DNA of 56,403 bases from NCBI GenBank assembly GCA_900470445.1, contig UCAU01000044.1, positions 1-56,403 of the forward strand, written 5' to 3'. The translations under genes and the position numbers were made by a program. Below the pieces are notes generated by a model. That model did no database searches, had not been told where the DNA came from, and worked only from the letters and a program-made list of their open reading frames with translations. The DNA is from Hyphomicrobiales bacterium (GTDB lineage Bacteria; Pseudomonadota; Alphaproteobacteria; Rhizobiales; Devosiaceae). Positions 16,390 through 25,995 of this stretch are shown here, piece by piece (the first letter of the stretch is position 1; each line of letters opens with the position of its first letter).

Positions 16390-18362
16390 TGAGCATCGAA
16401 CTCGGCCACTTCGCCCTCATCCTCGCCTTCGCCGTCGCCACGGTCTCCACCATTGGCGGCTACATATTCTGGGGCCGGGGGCAGCGGGTTGCGCTGGTGT
16501 TGAGCCAGGGCGCGGTGCTGCAGTTCGTGCTGGTGGCGGCGGCGTTCGCGGCGCTGATTCAGGCGTTTATCACCTCCGATTTCAGTCTGGCGCTGGCGGT
16601 CAAGAATTCGCATTCGCTCAAGCCTTTGATTTTCAAAATCTCCGGTGTCTGGGGCAATCATGAAGGCTCCATGGTGCTGTGGATCCTGATCCTCGTGGCC
16701 TTCGGGGCCATGGTGGCGACGTTTGGCCGCCGCCTGCCATCCGACCTGATGACGCTGGTGCTGGCGACGCAAAGCCTGCTGGTCGCGGCCTTTGGCGGGT
16801 TCACGCTGTTCACCTCCAATCCCTTTGCCCGCATGATGCCGCCCCCGCTTGAGGGGAACGACCTCAATCCAGTGCTGCAGGATATTGGCCTCGCCATTCA
16901 CCCGCCGCTGCTTTACGCGGGCTATGTCGGCTTCTCGATCTGCTTCTCCTTTGCCATTGCGGCTCTGATTTCGGGCCGCATCGATCAGGCCTGGGCGCGC
17001 TGGGTGCGGCCCTGGACCATGCTGAGTTGGACCTTCCTGACGCTGGGCATCGCCATGGGTTCCTACTGGGCCTATTACGAACTGGGCTGGGGCGGCTGGT
17101 GGTTCTGGGACCCGGTGGAAAATGCCAGCTTCATGCCGTGGCTGGCCGGAACCGCGCTACTGCATTCGGCGCTGGTGATGGAAAAGCGCAATGCGCTCAA
17201 GATCTGGACGATCTTCCTCTCCATCATCACCTTCTCACTGTCGCTGCTCGGCACCTTCCTCGTGCGTTCGGGCATCCTGACGTCGGTGCATACCTTTGCC
17301 AGCGACCCTACCCGTGGCCTCGTCATCCTGGCGCTGCTTGGGCTGGTCATTGGCGGTGCATTCTTCCTCTTTGCGCTGCGGGCTTCCTCTTTGCGTCAGG
17401 GCGGGCTGTTTGCGCCGGTCAGCCGCGAAGGCGCGCTGATCGTCAACAATCTGTTCCTCGCCACGGCCGTCGGTGCGGTGCTGGTCGGCACGCTTTATCC
17501 GCTGCTGCTCGACGCGCTGGTGGGCACGACCATTTCGGTGGGCGCACCGTTCTTCAATCTCACCTTTGGCGCGTTGATGGCGCCGCTATTGGTGGTGTTG
17601 CCGTTCGGGCCGTTCCTCGCCTGGAAGCGGGCCGACATCATGGCCGCCGCGCAGCGCCTGATGGGCGCGGCGGCTTTGGCGATCTTTCTCACCATCCTGA
17701 TTTCGGCGCTGGGCGGCATTTCCATTTCGCTGGCGCCACTGGGCCTGCTGCTCGGCTTCTGGGTGGCATTCGGCGCCATTGCCGAATTGGTCGATCGCAG
17801 CAAGCTGGGCCGCATTCCGCTGGGTGAAAGCTGGCGGCGGCTCGCGGGCCTGCCGCGCTCGGCCTTTTCCACGGCCATCGCCCATTTCGGCATGGGTGTC
17901 ACCGTGCTCGGCATCGTCGCCACGACCGCTTGGGAAACCGAATTGGTCACCACGCTCAATCCGGGTGAGACGGCCGAATTGTCCGGCTATTCCATTGCCT
18001 TTGACAGTTTCGGCCAGACCGCCGGGCAGAACTATGTCGCCGACGAGGGCCATTTCACCATCACCGCGCCCGATGGCAAAACGCGCCCGATGATCGCCGA
18101 ACGCCGCACCTATGTCGCCACCGGCACGCCGACCACCGAAGCGGCCATCGAGACCTACGGTTTCTCTCAGCTCTATCTGCAATTGGGTGAGCCGTTGGAC
18201 GACACTCATGTGCTACGGGTCTGGTACAAGCCTTACATCACCTTGATCTGGCTGGGCGCCTTGCTGATGGCCGGCGCCGGCTTCCTGTCGCTGACCGACC
18301 GGCGCATGCGCGTCGGTGTGCCCAAGCGGGTGGCGCAGGCAAATCCGGAGCCGGCCGAATGA
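16389..18362 (+). CDS. ccmF: Heme lyase subunit CcmF (CycK)
   Basis: A 657-residue polytopic inner-membrane protein that attaches heme to apocytochrome c with CcmH and CcmI. The tryptophan-rich WWD motif is present ([19 protein letters not shown]), together with conserved histidine segments such as [17 protein letters not shown] and [14 protein letters not shown]. At least 13 hydrophobic helices are evident. The start ATG ([10 protein letters not shown]) overlaps the ccmE stop by one base. The next gene begins four bases before its end. Confidence 0.95.
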   Translation: MSIELGHFALILAFAVATVSTIGGYIFWGRGQRVALVLSQGAVLQFVLVAAAFAALIQAFITSDFSLALAVKNSHSLKPLIFKISGVWGNHEGSMVLWILILVAFGAMVATFGRRLPSDLMTLVLATQSLLVAAFGGFTLFTSNPFARMMPPPLEGNDLNPVLQDIGLAIHPPLLYAGYVGFSICFSFAIAALISGRIDQAWARWVRPWTMLSWTFLTLGIAMGSYWAYYELGWGGWWFWDPVENASFMPWLAGTALLHSALVMEKRNALKIWTIFLSIITFSLSLLGTFLVRSGILTSVHTFASDPTRGLVILALLGLVIGGAFFLFALRASSLRQGGLFAPVSREGALIVNNLFLATAVGAVLVGTLYPLLLDALVGTTISVGAPFFNLTFGALMAPLLVVLPFGPFLAWKRADIMAAAQRLMGAAALAIFLTILISALGGISISLAPLGLLLGFWVAFGAIAELVDRSKLGRIPLGESWRRLAGLPRSAFSTAIAHFGMGVTVLGIVATTAWETELVTTLNPGETAELSGYSIAFDSFGQTAGQNYVADEGHFTITAPDGKTRPMIAERRTYVATGTPTTEAAIETYGFSQLYLQLGEPLDDTHVLRVWYKPYITLIWLGALLMAGAGFLSLTDRRMRVGVPKRVAQANPEPAE

Positions 18363-18829
18363 CCTGGCTCCGCGCGCTTCTGATCGGACTGGCCATGAAC
18401 CTGGCTCTCCCCGCGCTGGCGGTGGGGCCGGGTGAAATCCTACCCGATCCGGTGCTGGAGCAGCGGGCGCGCGATATTTCGGCGGGCCTGCGGTGCCTTG
18501 TCTGCCAGAATCAATCCATCGATGACAGCGACGCCGATCTGGCGCGCGACCTGCGCGTGCTGGTGCGCGAGCGGCTGGTGGCGGGCGATAGCGATGAGCA
18601 GGTGCGCCAATATCTGGTCGATCGCTATGGCGAATATGTCCTGCTCAATCCGCGTCTCAATGAGCACACCATCCTGCTCTGGGTGGCAGCGCCGCTGCTG
18701 TTGCTGGTGGGGCTGGGCACGCTGGTGATCGCCGCGCGGCGGCGCAGCCCTGCCGATGACGCTGATCTGGATGATGACGAAGCCGCGGTGCTGGCCGAAT
18801 TGCAGGGCGGGAACGACCGCGCCGATTGA
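18359..18829 (+). CDS. ccmH: Cytochrome c maturation thiol protein CcmH (CycL)
   Basis: A 156-residue protein with a cleavable signal (ending near PALAVG), the redox motif [19 protein letters not shown] holding the CxxC pair, a periplasmic three-helix domain ([20 protein letters not shown]) and a C-terminal membrane helix (about 103-124) with an acidic tail. It keeps the apocytochrome CXXCH thiols reduced for heme ligation. It is the last gene of the ccm operon, overlapping ccmF by four bases. Confidence 0.93.
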   Translation: MTWLRALLIGLAMNLALPALAVGPGEILPDPVLEQRARDISAGLRCLVCQNQSIDDSDADLARDLRVLVRERLVAGDSDEQVRQYLVDRYGEYVLLNPRLNEHTILLWVAAPLLLLVGLGTLVIAARRRSPADDADLDDDEAAVLAELQGGNDRAD

Positions 18830-18856
18830 GCGTTTTGCCGGGCCCCGCGGAGTGTG

Positions 18857-18926
18857 GCGGAACCTTGATGAAAGCCCGCCGCATTCCCGCCAGCAACATT
18901 GCGAAACCTTAATGTTGGCGCAACAT
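18857..18926 (+). promoter_or_regulatory. Repeat-rich region upstream of degP, possible regulator sites
   Basis: The ccmH-degP gap contains a perfect palindrome ATGTTG-GCG-CAACAT (18912-18926), a second GCAACAT at 18893-18899, and two copies of an AACCTT(G/A)ATG motif about 43 bases apart (from about 18861 and 18905). The clustered repeats suggest a regulated promoter for degP and the two-component genes behind it. No clear -35/-10 pair was identified. Confidence 0.3.
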
Positions 18927-18996
18927 CTTAGAAAGATCGCGGGGCTCATAACCATCGCCATAAGCTGTTGAGGCTTGCCCAAGGAGATTGAATTCC

Positions 18997-20541
18997 ATGC
19001 GCCCCACTATTCTTTCGCGTACCCGCCGTTGGCTCGGAGCTTCGACCCTGGCTCTCATGGTGGGCATTGGTGGCGTCAGCACCGCCTATGTCCTGACGGG
19101 CCAGGTGGCCAACGCCCAGGTTCAGCCGGCGGCGCAGATCGTCGTGCCCCCGACCGCAGTTCCCCAGGCCGGCTTTGCCGATCTGGTCGAGGCCGTGAAG
19201 CCCGCCGTGGTCTCCATTCTGGTCGAAGCCGAGGACGCTTCTTCCCCGCGCAATGTGCAGCGTGGCGGCGGCCAATTCCAATTCCAGTTCCCCGACCTGC
19301 CGCCCGATCATCCGTTCCACGACTTCTTCAACCAGTTCGGCAACGGGCAGGGCGGTGGCAATGGCCCGCAGGGCGGCGCTCCTGAGCAGGAGCCGCGCCG
19401 CTACATGGCAGCCGGCTCGGGCTTCGTGATCTCCGGCGACGGCTATATCGTCACCAATAATCACGTCGTTGCCGACGCCACCAAAGTGACCGTGGTGTTC
19501 GATGATGGTACCGAAAAGGAAGCCAAGATCGTCGGCACCGACGAGCGCACCGATCTGGCCGTGGTCAAGATCGAAGGCACCGATCTGCCCTTCGTCAAAT
19601 TCGACGAAGCCCCACCCCGCGTTGGCGACTGGGTCGTGGCCATCGGTAACCCGTTCGGTCTTGGCGGCACGGTGACGGCCGGCGTGATCTCCGCATCCGG
19701 CCGCAATATCGGCGGCTCCAACTACGGCGATTTCCTGCAGATCGATGCTGCGGTCAATAGCGGCAATTCCGGCGGCCCGGCCTTTAACAGCAAGGGCGAA
19801 GTGGTCGGCGTCAACACCGCCATCTATTCGCCCAATGGCGGCAATGTCGGTATCGCCTTTGCCATCCCCGCTGCCACGGTCAAGGCCATTGCCGGTCAGT
19901 TGATCGAAAGCGGCTCGGTGACCCGCGGCTATCTCGGCGTGTCCATCCAGGACGTGACCCGTGATATCGCCGATGGTGTCGGTCTCGCCAATGCCAAGGG
20001 CGCCATCGTGCGCGATGCGGCTCCCGATGGTCCTGCCGGCCCGGCTGGCGTCAAGTCCGGTGATATCATCACCGCCGTTGACGGCACCCCGATTGACGAT
20101 GCGCTCGGCCTCAGCCGCACCATTGCCAACAAGGCACCGGATTCCACTGTCGAGCTGACTATCTGGCGCGACGGCAAGGAAACCAAGCTGTCGGTCAAGC
20201 TGGGCAAGCTGAACGAAGAGGTCGCCCAGAACGAGCAGAACACCCCAACGCCGCCGGCTCCGGTAGCGCCCACGCCATCCAGCGTTGGCATCACCCTGGT
20301 GCCGAATTCTGACGGCTCGGGCGGTCTGCTGATCCAGGACGTCGATGCCGATAGCCAGGCTGCCTCCAAGGGCCTCGCCGTTGGCGACTCGATCCTCGAA
20401 GTCGACAACAAGCCGGTATCCTCGGTGCAGGAATTTGAATCGGCACTGGACGCGGTCAAGGCCCGTGGGCTCAATACCGCCCTGGTCAAGGCCAGCCGCG
20501 ATGGCGAAGCCCGCTTTATCGGCCTGCCGCTCGGCAACTAA
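18997..20541 (+). CDS. degP: Periplasmic serine endoprotease DegP-like (Do family)
   Basis: A 514-residue HtrA protease for misfolded envelope proteins. It has a signal or anchor segment (about 15-40) and a trypsin-like domain with triad His156 (VTNNHVVADA), Asp186 (ERTDLAVVK) and Ser258 (AVNSGNSGGPAF). PDZ1 spans about 305-390 and PDZ2 about 425-510, with a Pro-rich linker (TPTPPAPVAPTP) between. A Gly/Gln-rich loop (FGNGQGGGNGPQGG) precedes the catalytic core. ATG at 18997 is chosen because AAGGAG lies ten bases upstream. The TTG nine bases earlier would be too close. The order ccm-degP-regulator-kinase-glnE is conserved in rhizobia. Confidence 0.93.
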   Translation: MRPTILSRTRRWLGASTLALMVGIGGVSTAYVLTGQVANAQVQPAAQIVVPPTAVPQAGFADLVEAVKPAVVSILVEAEDASSPRNVQRGGGQFQFQFPDLPPDHPFHDFFNQFGNGQGGGNGPQGGAPEQEPRRYMAAGSGFVISGDGYIVTNNHVVADATKVTVVFDDGTEKEAKIVGTDERTDLAVVKIEGTDLPFVKFDEAPPRVGDWVVAIGNPFGLGGTVTAGVISASGRNIGGSNYGDFLQIDAAVNSGNSGGPAFNSKGEVVGVNTAIYSPNGGNVGIAFAIPAATVKAIAGQLIESGSVTRGYLGVSIQDVTRDIADGVGLANAKGAIVRDAAPDGPAGPAGVKSGDIITAVDGTPIDDALGLSRTIANKAPDSTVELTIWRDGKETKLSVKLGKLNEEVAQNEQNTPTPPAPVAPTPSSVGITLVPNSDGSGGLLIQDVDADSQAASKGLAVGDSILEVDNKPVSSVQEFESALDAVKARGLNTALVKASRDGEARFIGLPLGN

Positions 20542-20550
20542 GCCAAATCC

Positions 20551-20574
20551 GGCCCCGGAGTTTACTCCGGGGCC
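20551..20574 (+). terminator. Hairpin after degP (weak terminator or attenuator)
   Basis: Ten-base perfect stem GGCCCCGGAG / CTCCGGGGCC with a TTTA loop, followed by GTCTTCTC rather than a solid T-run. It probably reduces read-through from degP into the response regulator 16 bases further on. Confidence 0.6.
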
Positions 20575-20589
20575 GTCTTCTCAATCTGG

Positions 20590-21273
20590 ATGGAGTGTGC
20601 GGTGAAGATTTTGCTCATCGAAGATGATCGCGAGGCCGCGAGCTATCTCATCCAGGCGCTCGATGAAGCCGGACACATCACCCACCACGCCGCCGATGGT
20701 GAAACCGGTTATGCCATGGCCTCGGGCATGGACTATGACGTGCTGATCGTCGACCGCATGCTGCCGCGCCGCGATGGCCTGTCCATCGTCGAGAGCCTGC
20801 GCGCTGAAGACGACAAGACCCCCGTTCTCATTCTCTCGGCCCTTGGCGAAGTCGACGACCGCGTGACCGGCCTGCGCGCCGGCGGCGACGATTATCTGAC
20901 CAAGCCCTATGCCTTTACCGAATTGCTGGCCCGTATCGAAGTGCTGGCCCGCCGCTCCAGCCCCGCTGAAGCCGCCACCAGCTATGAGGTTGCCGGCCTG
21001 CAACTGGACCGGCTCTCCCGCAAGGTCGAGCGCGATGGCGAAACCATCCTGCTGCAACCGCGCGAATTCCGCCTGCTCGAATATCTGATGAAGAATGCCG
21101 GCAAGGTGGTGACGCGCACCATGCTGCTCGAGAATGTCTGGGACTATCACTTCGACCCCCAGACCAATGTCATCGACGTGCACATGTCGCGCCTGCGCTC
21201 CAAGATCGACAAGGGGCATGCCTCCCCGCTACTGCATACCGTGCGGGGCGCCGGCTACATGATCCGCGAGTAG
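20590..21273 (+). CDS. OmpR-family response regulator of the degP-linked two-component system
   Basis: A 227-residue regulator. The receiver has acidic residues E11, D12 and D13, phospho-acceptor Asp55 (LIVDRMLP) and Lys in YLTKPYAF. A winged-helix output domain ends with TVRGAGYMIRE. Compared with the feuP-like regulator upstream it has a different receiver signature and HTH, so it is a separate lineage. It starts at ATG; the GTG four codons on is also possible. It is followed after three bases by the kinase gene. Position after degP suggests an envelope-stress role, which is inference. Confidence 0.85.
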   Translation: MECAVKILLIEDDREAASYLIQALDEAGHITHHAADGETGYAMASGMDYDVLIVDRMLPRRDGLSIVESLRAEDDKTPVLILSALGEVDDRVTGLRAGGDDYLTKPYAFTELLARIEVLARRSSPAEAATSYEVAGLQLDRLSRKVERDGETILLQPREFRLLEYLMKNAGKVVTRTMLLENVWDYHFDPQTNVIDVHMSRLRSKIDKGHASPLLHTVRGAGYMIRE

Positions 21274-21276
21274 ATA

Positions 21277-22686
21277 TTGAACCGCTTCGTCCAACTCTGG
21301 CGCACATCGACGGTCCGGCTGACGGCGACGTTCATCCTGATCTTCGTCATCTTTGCCATCATGCTGCTGGCCTTTATCGGCTGGCAGTCCAGCGTGCAGA
21401 TTCAGCGCCAGCAAAGCGATGACATCGACCGCGAAGTGCGGCTGTTCCAGCGCATGGATGCCAACCAGAGCATTCGCGCCCTAGCCTTCGCGGTGGAGCG
21501 GATCTCCCGCCAGCCCGGCCCCGGCGTCTACTATCTGGGCGACGCAACCGGGCAATATTTGCTCGGCAACATGACCGATGTGCCGCCCGAAGTGCTGATC
21601 ACGCCCGGCGTCTACAGCTTTGCCTATGAGCGGTCCAATCCGCTCGCCGAATCCGGCCTGCCCGATATCCGCCCGCCGCGGTCTGGCTATGCGCTGGTCC
21701 GATCGGTGGAACTGAGCAATGGCCTGCGCCTCGTGGTGGGGCGCGACGTGGTGGAGCGGCGCGGCTATTCGGCCATCATCATCCAGAGCTTCATGTTCGG
21801 GGTGCTGGGCATTATTCTGTTCTCACTGATTGCCGGCGGCGTCACCGCGCGCCGCGTGCTGCGCCGCATCGACACCATCCGCGACACCTCCACCAAGATC
21901 ATGTCCGGCAATCTCTCCGAGCGCATCCCGATCACCAAGCGGCAGGATGAGTTCGATGGCCTCGCCACCAATCTCAACGCCATGCTCGACCGCATCGAGG
22001 CGCTGTTGCAGGGCCTCAAGGAAGTAACCGACAATGTCGCCCACGACCTCAAGACGCCCCTGACGCGCCTGCGCAACCAGGCCGAATCCGCCCTGCGCGA
22101 CGGCGCCAGTGATCAATCGCGGCAGGCCGCGCTCGAAACCACCATCGCCGAGAGCGACCGCCTGATCCAGACCTTCAATGCCCTGCTGATGATCGCCCGC
22201 GCCGAAGCCGGCGCCCCCTCCGGCGCCTTCAGCGATGTCGATGTCAGCGCCGTCGTGGCCGATGTGGCCGAACTCTACGGCCCGGTGGCCGAGGACGAGG
22301 GCATTGTGGTCGAAACCGCCATTGCCGAAGGCGTCCACCTGCGGGCCAATCGCGAACTGATCGGCCAAGCCATGGTCAACCTGCTCGAAAATGCTGTCAA
22401 ATACGCCGAGCCCGAAGGCGAAGGCTCGGGCCGCATCAATGTGGGCCTGCGCACCGATGGCGGACGCGTGCTGATCGAAGTGGCCGACAATGGCCCCGGC
22501 ATTCCCGAGGAAGACCGCAAACGGGTGCTGGAACGCTTCGTCCGGCTGGAAAAAAGCCGGTCCGAAACGGGGTCCGGCTTGGGGCTGTCACTGGTGGACG
22601 CGGTGACGCGGCTACATGGCGGGACCTTCCGGATCGAAGACAATGCCCCGGGCGTGCGGGCGGTGATCGACCTACCGGGGGCCTAG
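21277..22686 (+). CDS. Sensor histidine kinase of the degP-linked two-component system
   Basis: A 469-residue kinase. TM1 (about 16-36) and TM2 (about 166-189) flank a periplasmic domain of about 130 residues. A HAMP domain follows (190-245) and the H-box has His256 (DNVAHDLKTPLTRLRNQ). ATPase motifs are N (NLLENAVKYAEP), G1 (DNGPGIP), F (ERFVRLEKSR) and G2 (GSGLGLSLVDAV). The start is a TTG three bases after the regulator stop. No better start lies nearby. The gene is complete and ends at the reversed half copy of the palindromic repeat. Confidence 0.87.
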   Translation: MNRFVQLWRTSTVRLTATFILIFVIFAIMLLAFIGWQSSVQIQRQQSDDIDREVRLFQRMDANQSIRALAFAVERISRQPGPGVYYLGDATGQYLLGNMTDVPPEVLITPGVYSFAYERSNPLAESGLPDIRPPRSGYALVRSVELSNGLRLVVGRDVVERRGYSAIIIQSFMFGVLGIILFSLIAGGVTARRVLRRIDTIRDTSTKIMSGNLSERIPITKRQDEFDGLATNLNAMLDRIEALLQGLKEVTDNVAHDLKTPLTRLRNQAESALRDGASDQSRQAALETTIAESDRLIQTFNALLMIARAEAGAPSGAFSDVDVSAVVADVAELYGPVAEDEGIVVETAIAEGVHLRANRELIGQAMVNLLENAVKYAEPEGEGSGRINVGLRTDGGRVLIEVADNGPGIPEEDRKRVLERFVRLEKSRSETGSGLGLSLVDAVTRLHGGTFRIEDNAPGVRAVIDLPGA

Positions 22687-22696
22687 CCCTTTCTTC

Positions 22697-22786
22697 CCCT
22701 CGCCCCTTGAGGGAGAGGGACGGCATTTCTGCGTTCAGCAGAAATGACAGGGTGAGGGGTTCTGCGCCCGCCCATGCTTGGATGCC
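22697..22786. repeat. Reversed half copy (C) of the 174-bp palindromic repeat
   Basis: About 90 bases matching the reverse complement of the right half of copy B: outer CCCTCGCCCC arm, CATTTCTGC/GCAGAAATG-type hairpin, then CAGGGTGAGGGG and a CCGCCCATGCTT segment. It fills the space between the kinase and glnE, where no gene is expected. The in-frame upstream extension of glnE through it is repeat sequence, not protein. Confidence 0.8.
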
Positions 22787-22827
22787 CATTTCGCCCCTTC
22801 CGTTTCCCTCCCTTGCCCACCAAAACA

Positions 22828-22859
22828 GAGGTCCCCGCTTTCGCGGGGATGACACCGTG
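22828..22859. repeat. Short palindromic dispersed repeat, copy 2
   Basis: Stem TCCCCGC / GCGGGGA around TTTC, followed by TGACACCGTG. It matches the element at 38-69, with a compensating change in both arms of the stem (TTCCCGC/GCGGGAA in copy 1). Paired changes like this suggest that the hairpin itself is maintained. Confidence 0.6.
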
Positions 22860-22932
22860 TTTGTTGGAGCGAAGCAAGCAACTCACCTGCCCACGGCTTG
22901 CTCGCGTCACGTCCCCAAGCTATCCCTTTTTC

Positions 22933-25815
22933 ATGGTCATTTCGCTCCGCTCCCTGCCGCCGATCGCTCATCCCCGTTTTGATGCCTGGCTCGCTGAGCT
23001 CCCGGCCGACCAACGCGGCATAATTGCCAACGCTGCCAAGACGCTGGGGCCGTTACTTGAATCAGCGCCCTATCTGCTCGACCTGGCACAGACCAATGCC
23101 GATTGGCTGGCCGGAGCCCTTTCCGACACCGCCGATGGCGCCTTTGCCGATATCATCGCCGCCGTCGAAGCCGCAGGCCGCGAGGCCGCTGACGAGGCCG
23201 CGCTCTCGCCCGTCCTGCGCATTGCCAAGGGCCGCACGGCGCTGCTGGCGGCGGTGGCCGAAACCGGCGGCGTCTGGACCACGGCACAAGCCACCGCCGC
23301 GCTGTCCGATCTTGCCGACGCCGCCCTTGACGCCGCACTTGATTTCCTGATGCGTCAGGCCAGCACCAAGGGGCTGTTGGCCATCCCGCCGGAGCGGGCC
23401 ACCGCGGCGCAATCGGGTCTCGCCATTTTCGCCCTGGGCAAGCATGGCGGGCAGGAGCTGAACTATTCCTCCGATATCGACATCGTCGTCTTCTACGATC
23501 CCGGCAAGGGTGTGCTTGCCAATCCCGCGGAGGCGACCAAGGTCTATTCGCGCATGATCCAGAAGCTGGTTGGGCTGATGGAGGAGCGGCGCGAGCATGG
23601 CTATGTCTTCCGCACCGATCTGCGCCTGCGCCCCGATCCGGGCTCGACACCCGTCGCCATCTCCTTCGACGCGGCTTTGGCCTATTACGAAAGCCGCGGC
23701 CAGAATTGGGAACGCGCCGCGTGGATCAAGGCGCGTGCCTGCGCCGGCGACAAGCAGGTTGGCGAAGCCTTCCTCAAGGAACTGGCGCCCTATGTCTGGC
23801 GCAAGCATCTGGATTTCGCGACCATTGCCGATATCCAGGCCATGAAGCGCCAGATCAATATCGCCAAGAATGTCGGTGACATTCGCGTCGAGGGGCACAA
23901 CGTCAAGCTCGGGCGCGGCGGCATTCGCGAGATCGAATTCTTCACCCAGACCCAGCAATTGATCGCCGGCGGCCGTGACAAGGCGTTGCGCGTCAAGCCG
24001 ACTGCGCATGCTTTGGCTGCGCTGGCTGATGCCAATTGGATCACGCCCAAGGCGTCAACCGAGCTGACCCAGACCTATTGGTATCTGCGCGCCGTGGAAA
24101 ACCGCCTGCAAATGCTGCGCGACGAGCAGACCCACGTCATGCCCGCGACGGCGGAGGAGGTTGCCATCATCGGCCGCCTGATGGGCGAACCCGACCTGAT
24201 CCAGTTTGAGAACGGCTATCGGGCCGCGCTGGAACGCGTCGTCGGCTATTATTCGGAACTCTTCACCGAAGGCGAAACGCTGGGCAGCGGCGAAGGCAAT
24301 CTGGTCTTTACCGGCAGCGATGACGATCCCGGCACGCTCGAAACTCTGGCCGCCATGGGATTTGCCGACCCGCACCAGGCCATCGAAACCGTGCGCAAAT
24401 GGCATTATGGCAGCTACCCGGCGACCCGCGCCTCTGCCGCCCGCGCACACCTCACCGAATTGTTGCCGGCCCTGTTGGTGACCCTGGGCAATGCTGGCAA
24501 TGCCGACGAGGCGCTGGCGCGCTTCGATAATTTCCTCTCGCGCCTGCCGACCGGCGTACAGCTCTTCGCGCTGCTGCGCAGCCACCCGCATCTGCGCACC
24601 TTGCTGGTGCAGCTGCTGGCCTCGGCGCCGCGCATGGCCGAAGCGGTGATCCATCGCGCCCATGTCATGGACGGCCTGATCGACCCCGCCTTCGCCAATG
24701 ACGTGACCCATCGCGATGTGCTGGTCGCCAAGGTCGATGCGTTCCTCGCCGAAGCGCGCTCCTATGAAGAAATCATCGACCGCGCCCGCATTATCGGGCA
24801 GGAGCAAAAATTCCTCATCGCGGCGGGTTTGCTCTCCGGCACGGTCAGCGCCAGCGGGGCCGGGGAGCAGTTCACCGCCCTTGCGGAAACCCTGCTCAAT
24901 CGCCTGTTCGGCAGCGTGCGCACCGAATTCGAACGGCGCCATGGCGCCATGCCCGGCGGCCGCGTGGCCCTGCTCGCCTTCGGCAAAATGGCCAGCCGCG
25001 AAATGACGGTGACCTCCGATCTCGATTTCATCCTGCTCTATGATGCGCCCGACGGGGAATCCACCGGCGACAAGCCCCTGAGCACCAATCACTATTATAC
25101 CCGCCTTACCCAGCGCCTTGTCAGCGCCATCACCGCGCCCACCGCCGAAGGCGTGCTCTATGAGGCCGATATGCGGCTGCGGCCCTCTGGCAATGCCGGC
25201 CCGCTCGCCACGGCCATTGCCGGTTTCCGCGCCTATCATCGCGACAATGCCTGGACCTGGGAGCATCTGGCGCTCAGTCGCGCCCGCGTGATCGCCGCCG
25301 ATGGTGATTTCGGTTCTCAGGTCGATGCCGCCGTTGAGCAGGTCATGGCCCAGCCGCGCGACGCCGCCACCACGATTGCCGATGTCGTCGCCATGCGGGC
25401 GCTGATGGTCAAGGAGCGTCCTGCCCGCCATGCCTTCGATCTCAAGCTCGCCAAGGGTGGCCTGGTCGATCTCGAATTCATCGCCCAATCCGCCCAATTG
25501 GTTGCCGGCGCGACCGTGGCGCTGCCGCAGGCTTTGACGGCACAAGTCCTCGCCCGGCTCGGCCAGACGGGGCTGGTGCCGCAGGGCATGCGGCTGGCCG
25601 AAATCCACGAGGTCTATTCCACCGTACTACAGGTGATGAGCTCGGCCTTGGTCAGCCCGTTCAAGGAGGAGGCGTGGACCGCAGCCTTCAAGGAATTGCT
25701 GGCTGGCCTGACCCATTACCCCGATTTCGGGCGCCTGGAACTGGATCTGGCAGCCATGCGTGCTGAAGTGCAGGCAGCGGCCGACGCCTGGTATGAAAAG
25801 GCCAAGGGGCTGTAG
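22933..25815 (+). CDS. glnE: Bifunctional glutamine synthetase adenylyltransferase/deadenylylase GlnE
   Basis: A 960-residue enzyme that adenylylates and deadenylylates glutamine synthetase in response to PII and glutamine. It has two nucleotidyltransferase domains. The N-terminal one has GKHGGQELNYSSDIDIVVFY (near residue 170), the deadenylylase half. The C-terminal one has FGKMASREMTVTSDLDFILL (near 684), the adenylylase half. Each is followed by a helical regulatory domain; the C-terminal LAKGGLVDLEFIAQ motif is also seen. The start ATG (MVISLRSLPP) is chosen because the upstream in-frame sequence is dispersed-repeat DNA. The length fits alphaproteobacterial GlnE. Confidence 0.93.
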   Translation: MVISLRSLPPIAHPRFDAWLAELPADQRGIIANAAKTLGPLLESAPYLLDLAQTNADWLAGALSDTADGAFADIIAAVEAAGREAADEAALSPVLRIAKGRTALLAAVAETGGVWTTAQATAALSDLADAALDAALDFLMRQASTKGLLAIPPERATAAQSGLAIFALGKHGGQELNYSSDIDIVVFYDPGKGVLANPAEATKVYSRMIQKLVGLMEERREHGYVFRTDLRLRPDPGSTPVAISFDAALAYYESRGQNWERAAWIKARACAGDKQVGEAFLKELAPYVWRKHLDFATIADIQAMKRQINIAKNVGDIRVEGHNVKLGRGGIREIEFFTQTQQLIAGGRDKALRVKPTAHALAALADANWITPKASTELTQTYWYLRAVENRLQMLRDEQTHVMPATAEEVAIIGRLMGEPDLIQFENGYRAALERVVGYYSELFTEGETLGSGEGNLVFTGSDDDPGTLETLAAMGFADPHQAIETVRKWHYGSYPATRASAARAHLTELLPALLVTLGNAGNADEALARFDNFLSRLPTGVQLFALLRSHPHLRTLLVQLLASAPRMAEAVIHRAHVMDGLIDPAFANDVTHRDVLVAKVDAFLAEARSYEEIIDRARIIGQEQKFLIAAGLLSGTVSASGAGEQFTALAETLLNRLFGSVRTEFERRHGAMPGGRVALLAFGKMASREMTVTSDLDFILLYDAPDGESTGDKPLSTNHYYTRLTQRLVSAITAPTAEGVLYEADMRLRPSGNAGPLATAIAGFRAYHRDNAWTWEHLALSRARVIAADGDFGSQVDAAVEQVMAQPRDAATTIADVVAMRALMVKERPARHAFDLKLAKGGLVDLEFIAQSAQLVAGATVALPQALTAQVLARLGQTGLVPQGMRLAEIHEVYSTVLQVMSSALVSPFKEEAWTAAFKELLAGLTHYPDFGRLELDLAAMRAEVQAAADAWYEKAKGL

Positions 25816-25995
25816 CTAGTTCGGCCGGTTCCGCTCAGGCACGGCGAGGCCACGCTTTTCGATCTCGCGCTTGATCGTGTCGGGCATTTCCCGGCAGCCA
25901 CAGGCGATGGCATGCGCCAGATGCCAGTCCACTCTCTGCTCGAGCGTGGGGTGCTCAGGCATGCGGTGGGTCTTATGCCAATCCCGGTTGAGCAT
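25816..25995 (-). CDS. Small conserved hypothetical protein (59 residues)
   Basis: A short gene that is easy to miss. Its ATG overlaps the stop of the upstream kinase in a TGATG arrangement, which implies translational coupling. The product starts MLNRDWHKTHRMPEHPTLEQ, continues with VDWHLAHAIACGCREMP and ends with a charged IKREIEKRGL segment. It has five histidines, two cysteines in a CGC, and no signal or membrane segment. Similar small His/Cys-containing proteins occur in other alphaproteobacteria as far as I recall, without a known role. The stop TAG is directly next to the end of glnE (convergent). Confidence 0.7.
   Translation of the reverse strand: MLNRDWHKTHRMPEHPTLEQRVDWHLAHAIACGCREMPDTIKREIEKRGLAVPERNRPN

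Noticed and set aside
22774..22932. N-terminal extension of glnE
   Set aside because: The sequence is two dispersed repeats; the family start is at MVISLRSLPP.
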